A program made the position numbers and the translations under genes. Below the pieces are notes generated by a model. The model saw only the letters and a list, made by a program, of their open reading frames with translations. It searched no databases and had not been told where the DNA came from. A stretch of DNA of 19,642 bases from an uncultured Collinsella sp. GTDB lineage: Bacteria > Actinomycetota > Coriobacteriia > Coriobacteriales > Coriobacteriaceae. The DNA is taken from NCBI GenBank assembly GCA_902490445.1, contig CABUDZ010000031.1, forward strand, positions 1-19,642, written 5' to 3'. Shown here piece after piece: positions 6,797 through 14,325 of this stretch (the stretch's first letter is position 1; each line of letters starts with the position of its first letter).

Positions 6797-8158
6797 CTAC
6801 AGAATAAATCGAAGGATGTCGGAACGAAGCATATAGACAAACAGCAGTGCAAAGAGCGCGACGCCGACATAGCTGACGATTGTCTGCACTTTGAGCGGCA
6901 GCTCGCGGCCCGCAATCTTCTGAATGATCTCGATGACTAGCTTGCCGCCATCGAGTGGCGGGATGGGCAGCAGGTTCATAAAGCCAAGCGAGAATGAAAT
7001 GAGGGCGGCAAACGAAAGGAACGTGGCAGGGCCGGCAGCAGCAGCCTGTGAGGACATAACGCTAATACCCACGATCGAAGAGGACTGATCGAGAATCTCC
7101 ATCGTATGCTGCGGCTGGAGCAGGCACATCACGCCCTCCGCTGTCTGCACAACATAGGAGAACGACAGGCGAGCCGACGTGATGGGGTCTAAACGGACCA
7201 CCTGCGTAGAGGCATACACACCTAGGCGATCGTCCTCTTTGAGCGCAACCGTGGTCGAATGCTGCTTGCCGTCACGCTCGTACTCAATGGCGATATCGTC
7301 CTTACCGGCAGCCTTGCCGATGGCATCGTAAACGTCCATCCAGGTAGAGCACGATACTCCGTCGACCGAAAGAATCGCGTCGCCGCCCTCGATTCCCGCC
7401 GAGGCGGCAATCGAGCCTTCGTCAACCTGGCCAATCACATTGGTATCCACCGGCACGGTGACACCTGCGATGGAATAGATGCTCATAAGGAGCAAAAAAC
7501 CCGTCAGGATATTGACGATAATGCCCGCAAGCAGCATAAAGGCACGCTTGACAAAGCCCTGGCCCAAATAGGTGTGCGAGCGCTCGCGCGCAAGGAATTC
7601 GGCCTCGTCGCACGGCAGTTCCCATACATCGCCCTCGGCAGTCGCATGCCCGCGATCGAACCGACGGCCGTCAAAGGTGGTATAACCCGCCGCGTCACGC
7701 GGCAGAGTCTGGTACTTGGTGGGATAGTAGCTGGGCGAAGGCTTTTCCCCTTCTTCATACCAGGGAGCGATGGAGCCCCAGCCTAGCAAAAGGGCGCATG
7801 CCTCGAGCACATCCTCCTCGGAAAGCTCGAGCTCGACAGCAAGGTCGGCCACGGTCACGCGACCATGACGATAGATAGCCGCGACCACGCGATCGGAGCA
7901 CGAGACATCGGTCGGATCCATACCGCAGATGGCAGCGTAGCCACCCAGCAGCAGCGGGGTCACGCCAAACTTGGTTCCAATGCGACGCGACGTGTAATGG
8001 ATGTCAAAGCGGCACGGCAGACCCAAAAAGAACTCGGTCACACGGACGCCGCAGGCACGCGCCGCCAAAAAGTGGCCGCCCTCGTGCAAAAACACGAGGA
8101 CGGAAAGCATCAGCAGGCCCCAAAAGACCGATGAGAGAACGCTCAGAACAGTATCCAT
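6797..8158 (-). CDS. rseP: RseP-like site-2 zinc metalloprotease with a large insertion
   Basis: This is an integral membrane S2P protease (M50B) that cuts substrates such as anti-sigma factors within the membrane. The zinc site HEGGH is at 25-29 in the first membrane helix, and the third ligand motif is NLLPIPPLDGG (395-405, Asp403). One PDZ domain spans about 235-310, and further membrane segments lie near 203-232, 380-400 and 424-446. The unusual part is residues 82-190, between GGYAAICGMD and the second membrane helix, where relatives have only a short loop. It includes a winged-helix-like stretch (about 90-130) and a polar Tyr/Pro-rich stretch. The frame opens at a TTG at 8173 that touches its own AAGGA, so I chose ATG at 8158 (453 residues), though its spacing of 15 bases is long. 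It sits between two MEP genes, a common arrangement. Confidence 0.92.
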   Translation of the reverse strand: MDTVLSVLSSVFWGLLMLSVLVFLHEGGHFLAARACGVRVTEFFLGLPCRFDIHYTSRRIGTKFGVTPLLLGGYAAICGMDPTDVSCSDRVVAAIYRHGRVTVADLAVELELSEEDVLEACALLLGWGSIAPWYEEGEKPSPSYYPTKYQTLPRDAAGYTTFDGRRFDRGHATAEGDVWELPCDEAEFLARERSHTYLGQGFVKRAFMLLAGIIVNILTGFLLLMSIYSIAGVTVPVDTNVIGQVDEGSIAASAGIEGGDAILSVDGVSCSTWMDVYDAIGKAAGKDDIAIEYERDGKQHSTTVALKEDDRLGVYASTQVVRLDPITSARLSFSYVVQTAEGVMCLLQPQHTMEILDQSSSIVGISVMSSQAAAAGPATFLSFAALISFSLGFMNLLPIPPLDGGKLVIEIIQKIAGRELPLKVQTIVSYVGVALFALLFVYMLRSDILRFIL

Positions 8159-8183
8159 AAAACGAAAAAGCAATCCTTATGGG

Positions 8184-9371
8184 TTAGGAACGGGTTGCAG
8201 CGAGCACCTGCGCAGCCTTTTCACGCGCCCACGCATCGATGTCGCGAAGCTGCTCAAACGAATCGACCGCCTGCATATCGTGGGCGTCCATGCAGGATTC
8301 CACAATGCGATCGATATCGGTAAAGCTGCAGCCATCGTGCAGGAAGGCATCAACGGCGACCTCGTTGGCGGCATTGAGCACGCACGGCATGGTGCCACCC
8401 ATCTTGCCGGCACGCTCGGCCAGTGCCAGACAGCGGAAGGTATCCATGTCGGCAGCATCAAACGTGAGCTGCCCCAGCTCGCGGAAATCGATACGAGGCG
8501 CCGGGGTATCCCAACGCTCGGGATACGAGAACGCGAACTGGATGGGAATACGCATGTCGGATGCACCGAGATGCGCCATCACGGAGCCGTCGGCGAACTC
8601 GACCATAGAGTGAATCTTGGACTGACGCTGCACGACCACGTTAATGAAATCGAGGTCGCAGTTAAACAGATGCATGGCCTCAATGCGCTCCAGGCCCTTG
8701 TTCATGAGGGTGGCGGAGTCAATGGTGATCTTGGCACCCATGGCCCACGTGGGATGCGCGAGGGCATCGGCACGCGTCACGCGATCGAGCTCGTCGCGCG
8801 TGCGGCCAAAGAACGGACCGCCCGAGCAGGTGAGCCAAATGCAGTGGGCCTCGCGCGGGTTCTCCCCCAGATAGCACTGGTAGATGGCGGAATGCTCAGA
8901 GTCGACCGGGATAAGCTGACCCGGCTGCGCCAACGGCATAAGCAAGTCGCCACCGACGACGAGGGACTCCTTGTTGGCAAGGGCAAGGCGCTTATTCGAG
9001 GTCAAAGCCGCATGGCTCGCCTCGAGACCGGCGGCGCCCACAATAGCGACAAGCACGCAGTCGACATCGTCGCGACGCGCGAGCTCGCAAACCGCCTGCG
9101 CGCCAACGCCGAGCTGCGTGCCCTCGGGCAACTCCTGCAGCACGGCGTCATCGCCATGAGCGACATCGGCTACGGCAACCGCCGGAACCGAGAACTCACG
9201 GGCAGCGGCAACGAGCTCAGAGGTACTGGAGTTAACGGACAGCGCCGTCACCTGCAGGCGATCGGCATGCTGGCGGCACACATCGAGCGCCTGGGTGCCG
9301 ATAGAGCCTGTACAGCCCAGGATGGCAACACGGAGACGTCCATCGGAGCCATACGTCGTCTGGAAGGACAT
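8184..9371 (-). CDS. dxr: 1-deoxy-D-xylulose 5-phosphate reductoisomerase
   Basis: Dxr (IspC) makes 2-C-methyl-D-erythritol 4-phosphate from DXP with NADPH, the first committed MEP step and the target of fosmidomycin. The 395 residues show the NADPH-binding GCTGSIG (19-25), the metal ligands in PVDSEHSA (Asp157, Glu159), the flexible-loop region, and MNKGLE (Glu228) completing the metal site. The start ATG overlaps the cdsA stop by one base (TAATG), with GGAGG about 9 bases before it, so translation is probably coupled. The rseP gene follows after a gap of 25 bases. Confidence 0.97.
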   Translation of the reverse strand: MSFQTTYGSDGRLRVAILGCTGSIGTQALDVCRQHADRLQVTALSVNSSTSELVAAAREFSVPAVAVADVAHGDDAVLQELPEGTQLGVGAQAVCELARRDDVDCVLVAIVGAAGLEASHAALTSNKRLALANKESLVVGGDLLMPLAQPGQLIPVDSEHSAIYQCYLGENPREAHCIWLTCSGGPFFGRTRDELDRVTRADALAHPTWAMGAKITIDSATLMNKGLERIEAMHLFNCDLDFINVVVQRQSKIHSMVEFADGSVMAHLGASDMRIPIQFAFSYPERWDTPAPRIDFRELGQLTFDAADMDTFRCLALAERAGKMGGTMPCVLNAANEVAVDAFLHDGCSFTDIDRIVESCMDAHDMQAVDSFEQLRDIDAWAREKAAQVLAATRS

Positions 9372-10285
9372 TACAGCACGCCTCCGATCATCAGCAACAG
9401 CTGCGCGGTGATGCAGCCGAAGATAAGCGAATCGCTACGATCGAGCATGCCGCCGTGGCCCGGGATAAGGTTGCCGGAATCCTTGACGCCCACACCGCGC
9501 TTGATACGCGACTCGATAAGGTCGCCGATAACGCCCAGAATGGACACCACCACGCCGCACAGCAGCGCATAGGGCAGGCTGAGCTTGTAGAAGTGCGTCG
9601 CCCACAGGATGAGCCAAATCAAAACCGAGCCCAAGATGCCGCCGACAAACCCCTCCCAGCTCTTTTTGGGAGAAATCTTGGGAACCATCTTGTGCTTGCC
9701 GATACGGCTGCCCACGATGTAGGCAAACGAATCGGAGACCCAAAGGGACGCGCAAACGCCCACTGAAAGCAGGGCGCCGGCAAAACCGGGCACGGCATCG
9801 CGCAGCAGCACGATAGCCGACAGCATAAAGCCAGTGTAGATGGGACCCATGAGCGTCACGGCCACATCAGAGATGCGGGTACGCGGCGACCAAACATACC
9901 AAATGCCCACAGCGAGCATCAGGGCAAAAAGCAGGGCATTCAGCAACATCGAATCGCCCAACGCCGACAGCGGAAAGAGTACGGCGGCAGCGATACCCAT
10001 GCGCTCGTTAGCCATCTTGCCATCGAGCCTCGTCATACGGAAAAACTCATAGCAGCACAGACCGCTCATGACAGAAACAAAGATGGCCGTGGGCACGATA
10101 CCCAAAACCAGGCACAGGATAAAGACAACGGCGTAGACGATACCGGCGGCGGCACGGGTGATAAAGCCCGCCAGCCACGAACCGGTGCCGCTCTTTGCTG
10201 CAGGTGCCCCCGCAGCGGCAGCCTTGCGCGCAGGCGCCGCGGAAACTGGCGTCTTGGGAGCAGATGCCTTGGGACGATCGGACAC
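9371..10285 (-). CDS. cdsA: Phosphatidate cytidylyltransferase
   Basis: CdsA is a multi-span membrane enzyme that joins CTP and phosphatidic acid into CDP-diacylglycerol, the precursor of bacterial phospholipids. Several hydrophobic segments start near residue 40. The family signature is at the C-terminal end: SPKKSWEG, then GDLIESRIKR, KDSGNLIPGHGG and MLDRSDS. The position between DR and DS is serine, where the classic pattern has a hydrophobic residue. The first 36 residues are a soluble Ala/Pro/Lys-rich tail not needed for the fold. The start is GTG at 10285, two bases after the uppS stop, with GAGGAGG seven bases upstream. UppS and CdsA are adjacent in very many bacteria. Confidence 0.95.
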   Translation of the reverse strand: MSDRPKASAPKTPVSAAPARKAAAAGAPAAKSGTGSWLAGFITRAAAGIVYAVVFILCLVLGIVPTAIFVSVMSGLCCYEFFRMTRLDGKMANERMGIAAAVLFPLSALGDSMLLNALLFALMLAVGIWYVWSPRTRISDVAVTLMGPIYTGFMLSAIVLLRDAVPGFAGALLSVGVCASLWVSDSFAYIVGSRIGKHKMVPKISPKKSWEGFVGGILGSVLIWLILWATHFYKLSLPYALLCGVVVSILGVIGDLIESRIKRGVGVKDSGNLIPGHGGMLDRSDSLIFGCITAQLLLMIGGVL

Positions 10286-10287
10286 GA

Positions 10288-11082
10288 TTAAGCCTCCTCG
10301 GTCTTACTCAGTCCACCAAACCTACGGTCACGGCCCTGATAGGCCAAAATGGCGTCGACAAGGCCCCAACGATCAAAGTCGGGCCAATAGGTATCGGTGA
10401 CGTAGAATTCGGAATAAGCCACCTGCCAAAGCAGATAGTTCGAAAGGCGCAGCTCACCAGAGGTGCGAATCACAAGCTCAGGATCGGGAAGACCGGCGGT
10501 ATAGAGGTGGGAAGCCACCATGTCGTCATCAATCGCGGCAGGATCGATCTTACCGGCGGCAGCGTCGAATGCGATCTGACGGACAGCGCGGGTAATCTCG
10601 GCACGCGCGCCGTAGTTGACGGCAAGCGCCAGCGTCATACCGGTGTGATTGGCGCACTCGGCTAGACCGCGTTCAAAAACGTCGCGAGTCTTCTTGGGCA
10701 GCGCTGAAATATCACCCAAAAAGACAACACGCACGTTTTCGCGCTTCAGAAGCGGCAGCTCGTCGATAAACGTCTTGGCAAACAGATGCATCAAGACGTT
10801 GACCTCATGCTGCGGACGGTTCCAGTTTTCGGTAGAAAACGCATAGGCAGAAAGCACGTCGACGCCCAGGCGCACGCAGGCGGTAATGATCTCGCGCAGC
10901 GAGAGGATACCTGCCTTATGACCCTCGGTGCGTGCAAGACCGCGCGACGTGGCCCAACGACCGTTGCCGTCCATGATGCACGAGATATGGTGCGGAATGT
11001 TATTGAGGTCAAGGTCGGAAAAACCGACGCCCGCAGGGGCGTCGGCAAAGTACTCGACCAGTTTATGCTCGTCGTATTGCAC
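10288..11082 (-). CDS. uppS: Isoprenyl (undecaprenyl) diphosphate synthase
   Basis: This cis-prenyltransferase adds isopentenyl diphosphate units to farnesyl diphosphate, giving the C55 carrier lipid used for peptidoglycan and other wall polymers. The 264-residue protein has the catalytic Asp38 in IMDGNGRWA (36-44), the FSTENWNRP motif, and the C-terminal RTSGELRLSNYLLWQ with the YWPDF region. The start is GTG at 11082, one base after the frr stop, with GGAG seven bases upstream. It uses products of the MEP pathway encoded downstream. Exact chain length cannot be told from sequence, so decaprenyl diphosphate or another length is possible. Confidence 0.95.
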   Translation of the reverse strand: MQYDEHKLVEYFADAPAGVGFSDLDLNNIPHHISCIMDGNGRWATSRGLARTEGHKAGILSLREIITACVRLGVDVLSAYAFSTENWNRPQHEVNVLMHLFAKTFIDELPLLKRENVRVVFLGDISALPKKTRDVFERGLAECANHTGMTLALAVNYGARAEITRAVRQIAFDAAAGKIDPAAIDDDMVASHLYTAGLPDPELVIRTSGELRLSNYLLWQVAYSEFYVTDTYWPDFDRWGLVDAILAYQGRDRRFGGLSKTEEA

Positions 11083-11083
11083 C

Positions 11084-11620
11084 TTAGATCTCCATGACCT
11101 CGGCTTCTTTTTCCTTCAGAAGCTCCTCGACCTTGGCGACATACTCATCGGTGTGCTTCTGGACCTTGGCCTGCTCGCGACGGACATCGTCCTCGGTGAG
11201 CTCCTCATCGCGCTCGAGCTTATTGTTGAAGTCGCGACGGATGTTACGGATAGACACCTTGGCCTGCTCGGCGTACTCGCGGCACTCCTTGACGAGCTCG
11301 CGACGGCGCTCCTCAGTGGGCGCCGGGAACGGCAGACGAACGACGGTGCCATCGGAGTTGGGGGTAATGCCCAGATCGGAAGCGCCGATGGCCTTGACGA
11401 TAGCGTTGATGAGCGCCTTGTCCCACGGCTCGATGAGCAGCATGTGAGCCTCGGGGGTCTTGACGGCGGCAACCTGCGTGACCGGCGTGGGGACACCGTA
11501 ATAATCAACGGTGATGTCGGACAGAATGTTGGCGTTGGCGCGACCGGTACGGACCTTGGAGAAGTTATGCTTGAGGGACTCGAGCGACTTGTCCATATGG
11601 GCGGTGATGTTCTCTGCCAT
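11084..11620 (-). CDS. frr: Ribosome recycling factor
   Basis: RRF works with EF-G to split post-termination ribosomes. The 178-residue protein is slightly shorter than the usual 185, with a shortened N-terminus (MAENITAHMDKSLESLKHN). The conserved core is clear: KVRTGRANANILSDITVDYYG, the PTPVTQVA segment of the central domain, and the long C-terminal helix with REQAKVQKHTDEYVAKVEELL. ATG at 11620 lies two bases after the pyrH stop, with AGGAGG seven bases upstream. The pyrH-frr-uppS-cdsA-dxr order is widely conserved in bacteria. Confidence 0.97.
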   Translation of the reverse strand: MAENITAHMDKSLESLKHNFSKVRTGRANANILSDITVDYYGVPTPVTQVAAVKTPEAHMLLIEPWDKALINAIVKAIGASDLGITPNSDGTVVRLPFPAPTEERRRELVKECREYAEQAKVSIRNIRRDFNNKLERDEELTEDDVRREQAKVQKHTDEYVAKVEELLKEKEAEVMEI

Positions 11621-11622
11621 GC

Positions 11623-12345
11623 TTAATCCTCCTGATAGACGAGCGTGCCGACGGGCTCACCCGCGAGCGCGCGCTTGACGGTGTCCTCGCCATCGATGTT
11701 GAGGACCAAAATAGGCATACGGTTATCCTGGCACAGAGCCGTAGCCGTGGAATCCATAACCTGCAGGCCGCGAACGAGAACCTCGTGATAGGTAATCTTG
11801 TCAAAACGGACGGCATCGGCGCACTTGACGGGATCCTTGTCGTAGATGCCGTCAACCTTGGTGGCTTTAATCAGAATCTCGGCGCCGATCTCGCACGCAC
11901 GAAGAGCCGCGGCGGTGTCGGTCGTAAAGTACGGATTGCCCGAACCGGCAGCGAAGATGACGACGTTGCCCTTGGACAGATGGTTGATAGCGCGGCGACG
12001 AATATAGGGCTCGCAGATCTCGTTCATCTGGATAGCGCTCATCACGCGGCAGGGAACATCGTTGTGCTCGAAGGCATCCTGCAGGGCGAGCGCGTTCATA
12101 ACGGTTGCCAGCATGCCCATGTAGTCGGCCTGAGCACGCTCCATGCCACCGGCAGCGCCGGCCATGCCACGGAAAATATTGCCGCCGCCGACAACGACGC
12201 CGACCTCATGGCCAACGGCGAGCAGCTCCTTGACCTGCTTGGCAAGATGGTCGGTAACCTTGGGGTCGATGCCATATTGGCCGTCGCCCATCAGTGCTTC
12301 GCCGGAAAGCTTAAGAAGCACGCGTTTATATCGGATGTCGGACAA
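11623..12345 (-). CDS. pyrH: UMP kinase
   Basis: PyrH phosphorylates UMP to UDP, feeding UTP and CTP synthesis. It is a hexameric amino-acid-kinase-fold enzyme, usually activated by GTP and inhibited by UTP. The 240 residues show KLSGEAL near the N-terminus, VVVGGGNIFRG, the FAAGSGNPYFTTDTAAALRA segment and KATKVDGIYDKDP. The start is TTG at 12345 with AGGAGG six bases upstream; no ATG is available in frame. It leads the eight-gene operon to proS, has a promoter at 12375-12403, and is separated from tsf by a terminator. Confidence 0.97.
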   Translation of the reverse strand: MSDIRYKRVLLKLSGEALMGDGQYGIDPKVTDHLAKQVKELLAVGHEVGVVVGGGNIFRGMAGAAGGMERAQADYMGMLATVMNALALQDAFEHNDVPCRVMSAIQMNEICEPYIRRRAINHLSKGNVVIFAAGSGNPYFTTDTAAALRACEIGAEILIKATKVDGIYDKDPVKCADAVRFDKITYHEVLVRGLQVMDSTATALCQDNRMPILVLNIDGEDTVKRALAGEPVGTLVYQED

Positions 12346-12374
12346 AGCGATCCTCCTTTAATTAGACTCTCAAT

Positions 12375-12403
12375 ATGATAACAAAGGCTTAACGGGGAGC
12401 CAT
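12375..12403 (-). promoter_or_regulatory. Extended -10 promoter of the pyrH operon
   Basis: On the minus strand TGTTATCAT (12383-12375) is an extended -10 element. The hexamer 17 bases upstream is ATGGCT (12403-12398), only a half match to TTGACA. The predicted start near 12368 leaves a leader of about 22 nt that contains AGGAGG before the TTG. The promoter lies just past the tsf terminator, so pyrH can be expressed independently of rpsB-tsf. Confidence 0.6.
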
Positions 12404-12408
12404 GAAAA

Positions 12409-12439
12409 AGCAGGCTGTGAGTAAAACCCACAGCCTGCT
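12409..12439 (-). terminator. Intrinsic terminator of rpsB-tsf
   Basis: A perfect 11-bp stem (AGCAGGCTGTG at 12409-12419, opposite arm 12429-12439) with a 9-base loop is followed on the minus strand by a T run. It starts about 23 bases after the tsf stop and separates the ribosomal unit from pyrH. Confidence 0.92.
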
Positions 12440-12462
12440 CATTACCAGCTACAAGAGCTTAT

Positions 12463-13332
12463 TTACTCGCCACGGACCAGACGGTCGAAGGCAACGACGG
12501 TAATGGTGTCGCCAAGCTCCTTGGAGACCTGCTCAGCGTACTTCTTGATGGTGAGGGAGCTGTCCTTGATGAACTCCTGCTCGGTGAGCACGGACTGCTT
12601 GTAGAACTTCTCCAGACGGCCGACGGCCATCTTCTCCTGGATAGCCTCGGGCTTGCCGGACTCGGCAGCCTGAGCCATGTAGATCTGCTTCTCGTGCTCG
12701 ACGGTCTCGGCCGGAACCTGATCGCGGGTAGCGCAGATCGGGGCGACGGCGGCAACCTGAAGGGCAACGTCGTGAGCGAAGGCCTTGAAGGACTCAGCCT
12801 GAGCGGTCTCGGCCTTCTCGAAAGCAAACTCGACGAGGACGCCGATCTTACCACCCATGTGGATGTAAGAAGCGAGAGCGCCGTTCTCGGCCTTGCGGGC
12901 GGCAAAGCGGGAGATCTTCATGTTCTCGCCCATGATGTGAATCATCTCGGTGAGCTCGGAGGAAACGGTCTCCTCACCCATCGGCTTCTCGAGCAGAGCG
13001 TCGACGTCAGCAGGCTCGGTGGTAGCGACAACCTCAGCGACCTTAGAAGCAAAGCCGGTGAACTTGGCGTTGGAGCCAACGAAGTCGGTCTCGCAGGAGA
13101 GCTCGAGCAGAGCGCCGGTCTTGCCATCCTCGGAGACGAACGCGGCGACAGCGCCCTCGTTGGTCTCACGGCCAGCCTTCTTGGCAGCCTTGGCAAGGCC
13201 ATTCTTACGCAGAACGTCGACAGCGGCGTCCATGTCGCCGTCAGCCTCGACGAGAGCCTTCTTGCACTCCATCATCGGGGAGTCGGTCATCTCGCGGAGC
13301 TGCTTGACCATAGCGGCGGTAATCTGGGCCAT
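12463..13332 (-). CDS. tsf: Elongation factor Ts
   Basis: EF-Ts exchanges GDP for GTP on EF-Tu. The N-terminal UBA-like domain begins with AQITAAMVKQLREMTDSPMM, and the signature segment LSCETDFVGSN is intact. The frame extends five residues further to a TTG at 13347, but ATG at 13332 has AAAGGA seven bases upstream and begins the conserved domain, giving 289 residues. It lies 45 bases after rpsB and ends at a strong terminator. Codon use is highly biased, as expected for an abundant protein. Confidence 0.97.
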   Translation of the reverse strand: MAQITAAMVKQLREMTDSPMMECKKALVEADGDMDAAVDVLRKNGLAKAAKKAGRETNEGAVAAFVSEDGKTGALLELSCETDFVGSNAKFTGFASKVAEVVATTEPADVDALLEKPMGEETVSSELTEMIHIMGENMKISRFAARKAENGALASYIHMGGKIGVLVEFAFEKAETAQAESFKAFAHDVALQVAAVAPICATRDQVPAETVEHEKQIYMAQAAESGKPEAIQEKMAVGRLEKFYKQSVLTEQEFIKDSSLTIKKYAEQVSKELGDTITVVAFDRLVRGE

Positions 13333-13377
13333 TGTGGTTCCTTTCAAAGAGATGAAAAAGAATTAACTAAGACTGAT

Positions 13378-14106
13378 TTACTCGGCCTTGGGCTCAGCGG
13401 CCATCTCGGCCTCGGAGACCTGCTCCTTGCCGGAGCCAGCGAGGCAGGCGTCAGCCATGAGCTCGCACATAAGGGTGACAGCGGAGATAGCGTCATCGTT
13501 GCAGGGGATGCCGTACTCGACCTCGTCAGGATCGGAGTTGGTGTCGATCAGAGCGACGACGGGGATGTTCAGGCGCTGGGCCTCCTTGATGGCGTTCTCC
13601 TCGCGCTTGGTGTCGATGACGAAGAGAGCCTGGGGCAGACCCTTCATGTCGCGGGCGCCACCAAGGTTGGTCTGGAGCTTGGTGAGCTCCTTGCCGAGCA
13701 CAGCCTGCTCCTTCTTGGGAAGCACTGCCATGCGGCCGTCCTCGACCATAGCCTCGAGCTCCTCCATGCGGTTGATGCGGGAGCGGATGGTGACGAAGTT
13801 GGTCAGCATACCGCCGAGCCAACGCTGGTTGATGTAAGGCATGTTGGCGCGCTCAGCAGCGTTCTTTACGGCCTCCTGAGCCTGCTTCTTGGTGCCGACG
13901 AACAGCACGTTGCCACCCTTGGCGACGTTCTTGACGAAGGTGTAGGCCTGGTCGGCGTCGAGGATGGTCTGCTTGAGGTCGAGGATGTAGATGCCGTTGC
14001 GCTCACCGAAGATGAACGGCTTCATCTTGGGGTTCCAGCGACGGGTCTGGTGACCGAAGTGGCAGCCGGCCTCGAGCAGGGTGCGGATATTAATCTTGGT
14101 AGCCAT
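13378..14106 (-). CDS. rpsB: 30S ribosomal protein S2
   Basis: S2 binds late in 30S assembly and is needed for S1 docking in many bacteria. The 242-residue protein has the family landmarks LLEAGCHFGHQTRRWNPKM near the N-terminus, QRWLGGMLTNF, and LPQALFVIDTKREENAIKEA with DTNSDPDEVEYGIPCND. The C-terminal tail is acidic and Ala/Glu-rich. ATG at 14106 follows AGGAGG by six bases. It heads a two-gene unit with tsf, the near-universal arrangement, and has a promoter at 14248-14276 and a long foldable leader. Confidence 0.98.
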   Translation of the reverse strand: MATKINIRTLLEAGCHFGHQTRRWNPKMKPFIFGERNGIYILDLKQTILDADQAYTFVKNVAKGGNVLFVGTKKQAQEAVKNAAERANMPYINQRWLGGMLTNFVTIRSRINRMEELEAMVEDGRMAVLPKKEQAVLGKELTKLQTNLGGARDMKGLPQALFVIDTKREENAIKEAQRLNIPVVALIDTNSDPDEVEYGIPCNDDAISAVTLMCELMADACLAGSGKEQVSEAEMAAEPKAE

Positions 14107-14241
14107 GTTAAACCTCCTGTGGTTTGCCTCCGCGCGGGGTCATCCTCCAAAACCAACCCGGACATGTGCTACCAAAGCCCGGGCACCACGGTATGAAGTA
14201 GCCGCGCGTGCGTGATAAAAACCTGTTGCCGTGAAGCAACC
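14107..14241 (-). other. Long foldable 5' leader of rpsB
   Basis: The predicted start near 14241 leaves about 135 nt of untranslated leader. The first bases form a small hairpin (GTTGC/GCAAC, 14225-14229 with 14236-14240), followed on the minus strand by AGGTTTTTATC. Further on, CCGCGCG (14202-14208) and CGCGCGG (14131-14137) can make a 7-bp long-range stem that ends about 15 bases before the AGGAGG site. S2 represses rpsB-tsf in other bacteria by binding the leader, so this may be a feedback site. That is inference; no match to a known leader family was tested. Confidence 0.4.
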
Positions 14242-14247
14242 CGATGA

Positions 14248-14276
14248 ATGATAGCAGGAATGCATCTTCCTGCCAA
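14248..14276 (-). promoter_or_regulatory. Promoter of rpsB-tsf
   Basis: This is the best promoter in the window. On the minus strand TTGGCA (14276-14271) matches TTGACA at 5 of 6, followed by a 17-base spacer and TATCAT (14253-14248) with TGC in front, making it an extended -10. No clear terminator separates it from xerC upstream, so some read-through is possible. Confidence 0.8.
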
Positions 14277-14325
14277 CCCGCAATCAAAACCACACACCTG
14301 AGTGCGGCGCAGGACGTCCCAGCCA

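Noticed and set aside
12694..14196. 500-residue plus-strand open frame across tsf and rpsB
   Set aside because: It is antisense to two certain genes with strong codon bias, and its Leu/Gly-rich product resembles no family.
14281..14325. Terminator between xerC and rpsB
   Set aside because: There is a short palindrome (GGACGTCC) and a few T's, but no stem followed directly by a T run.
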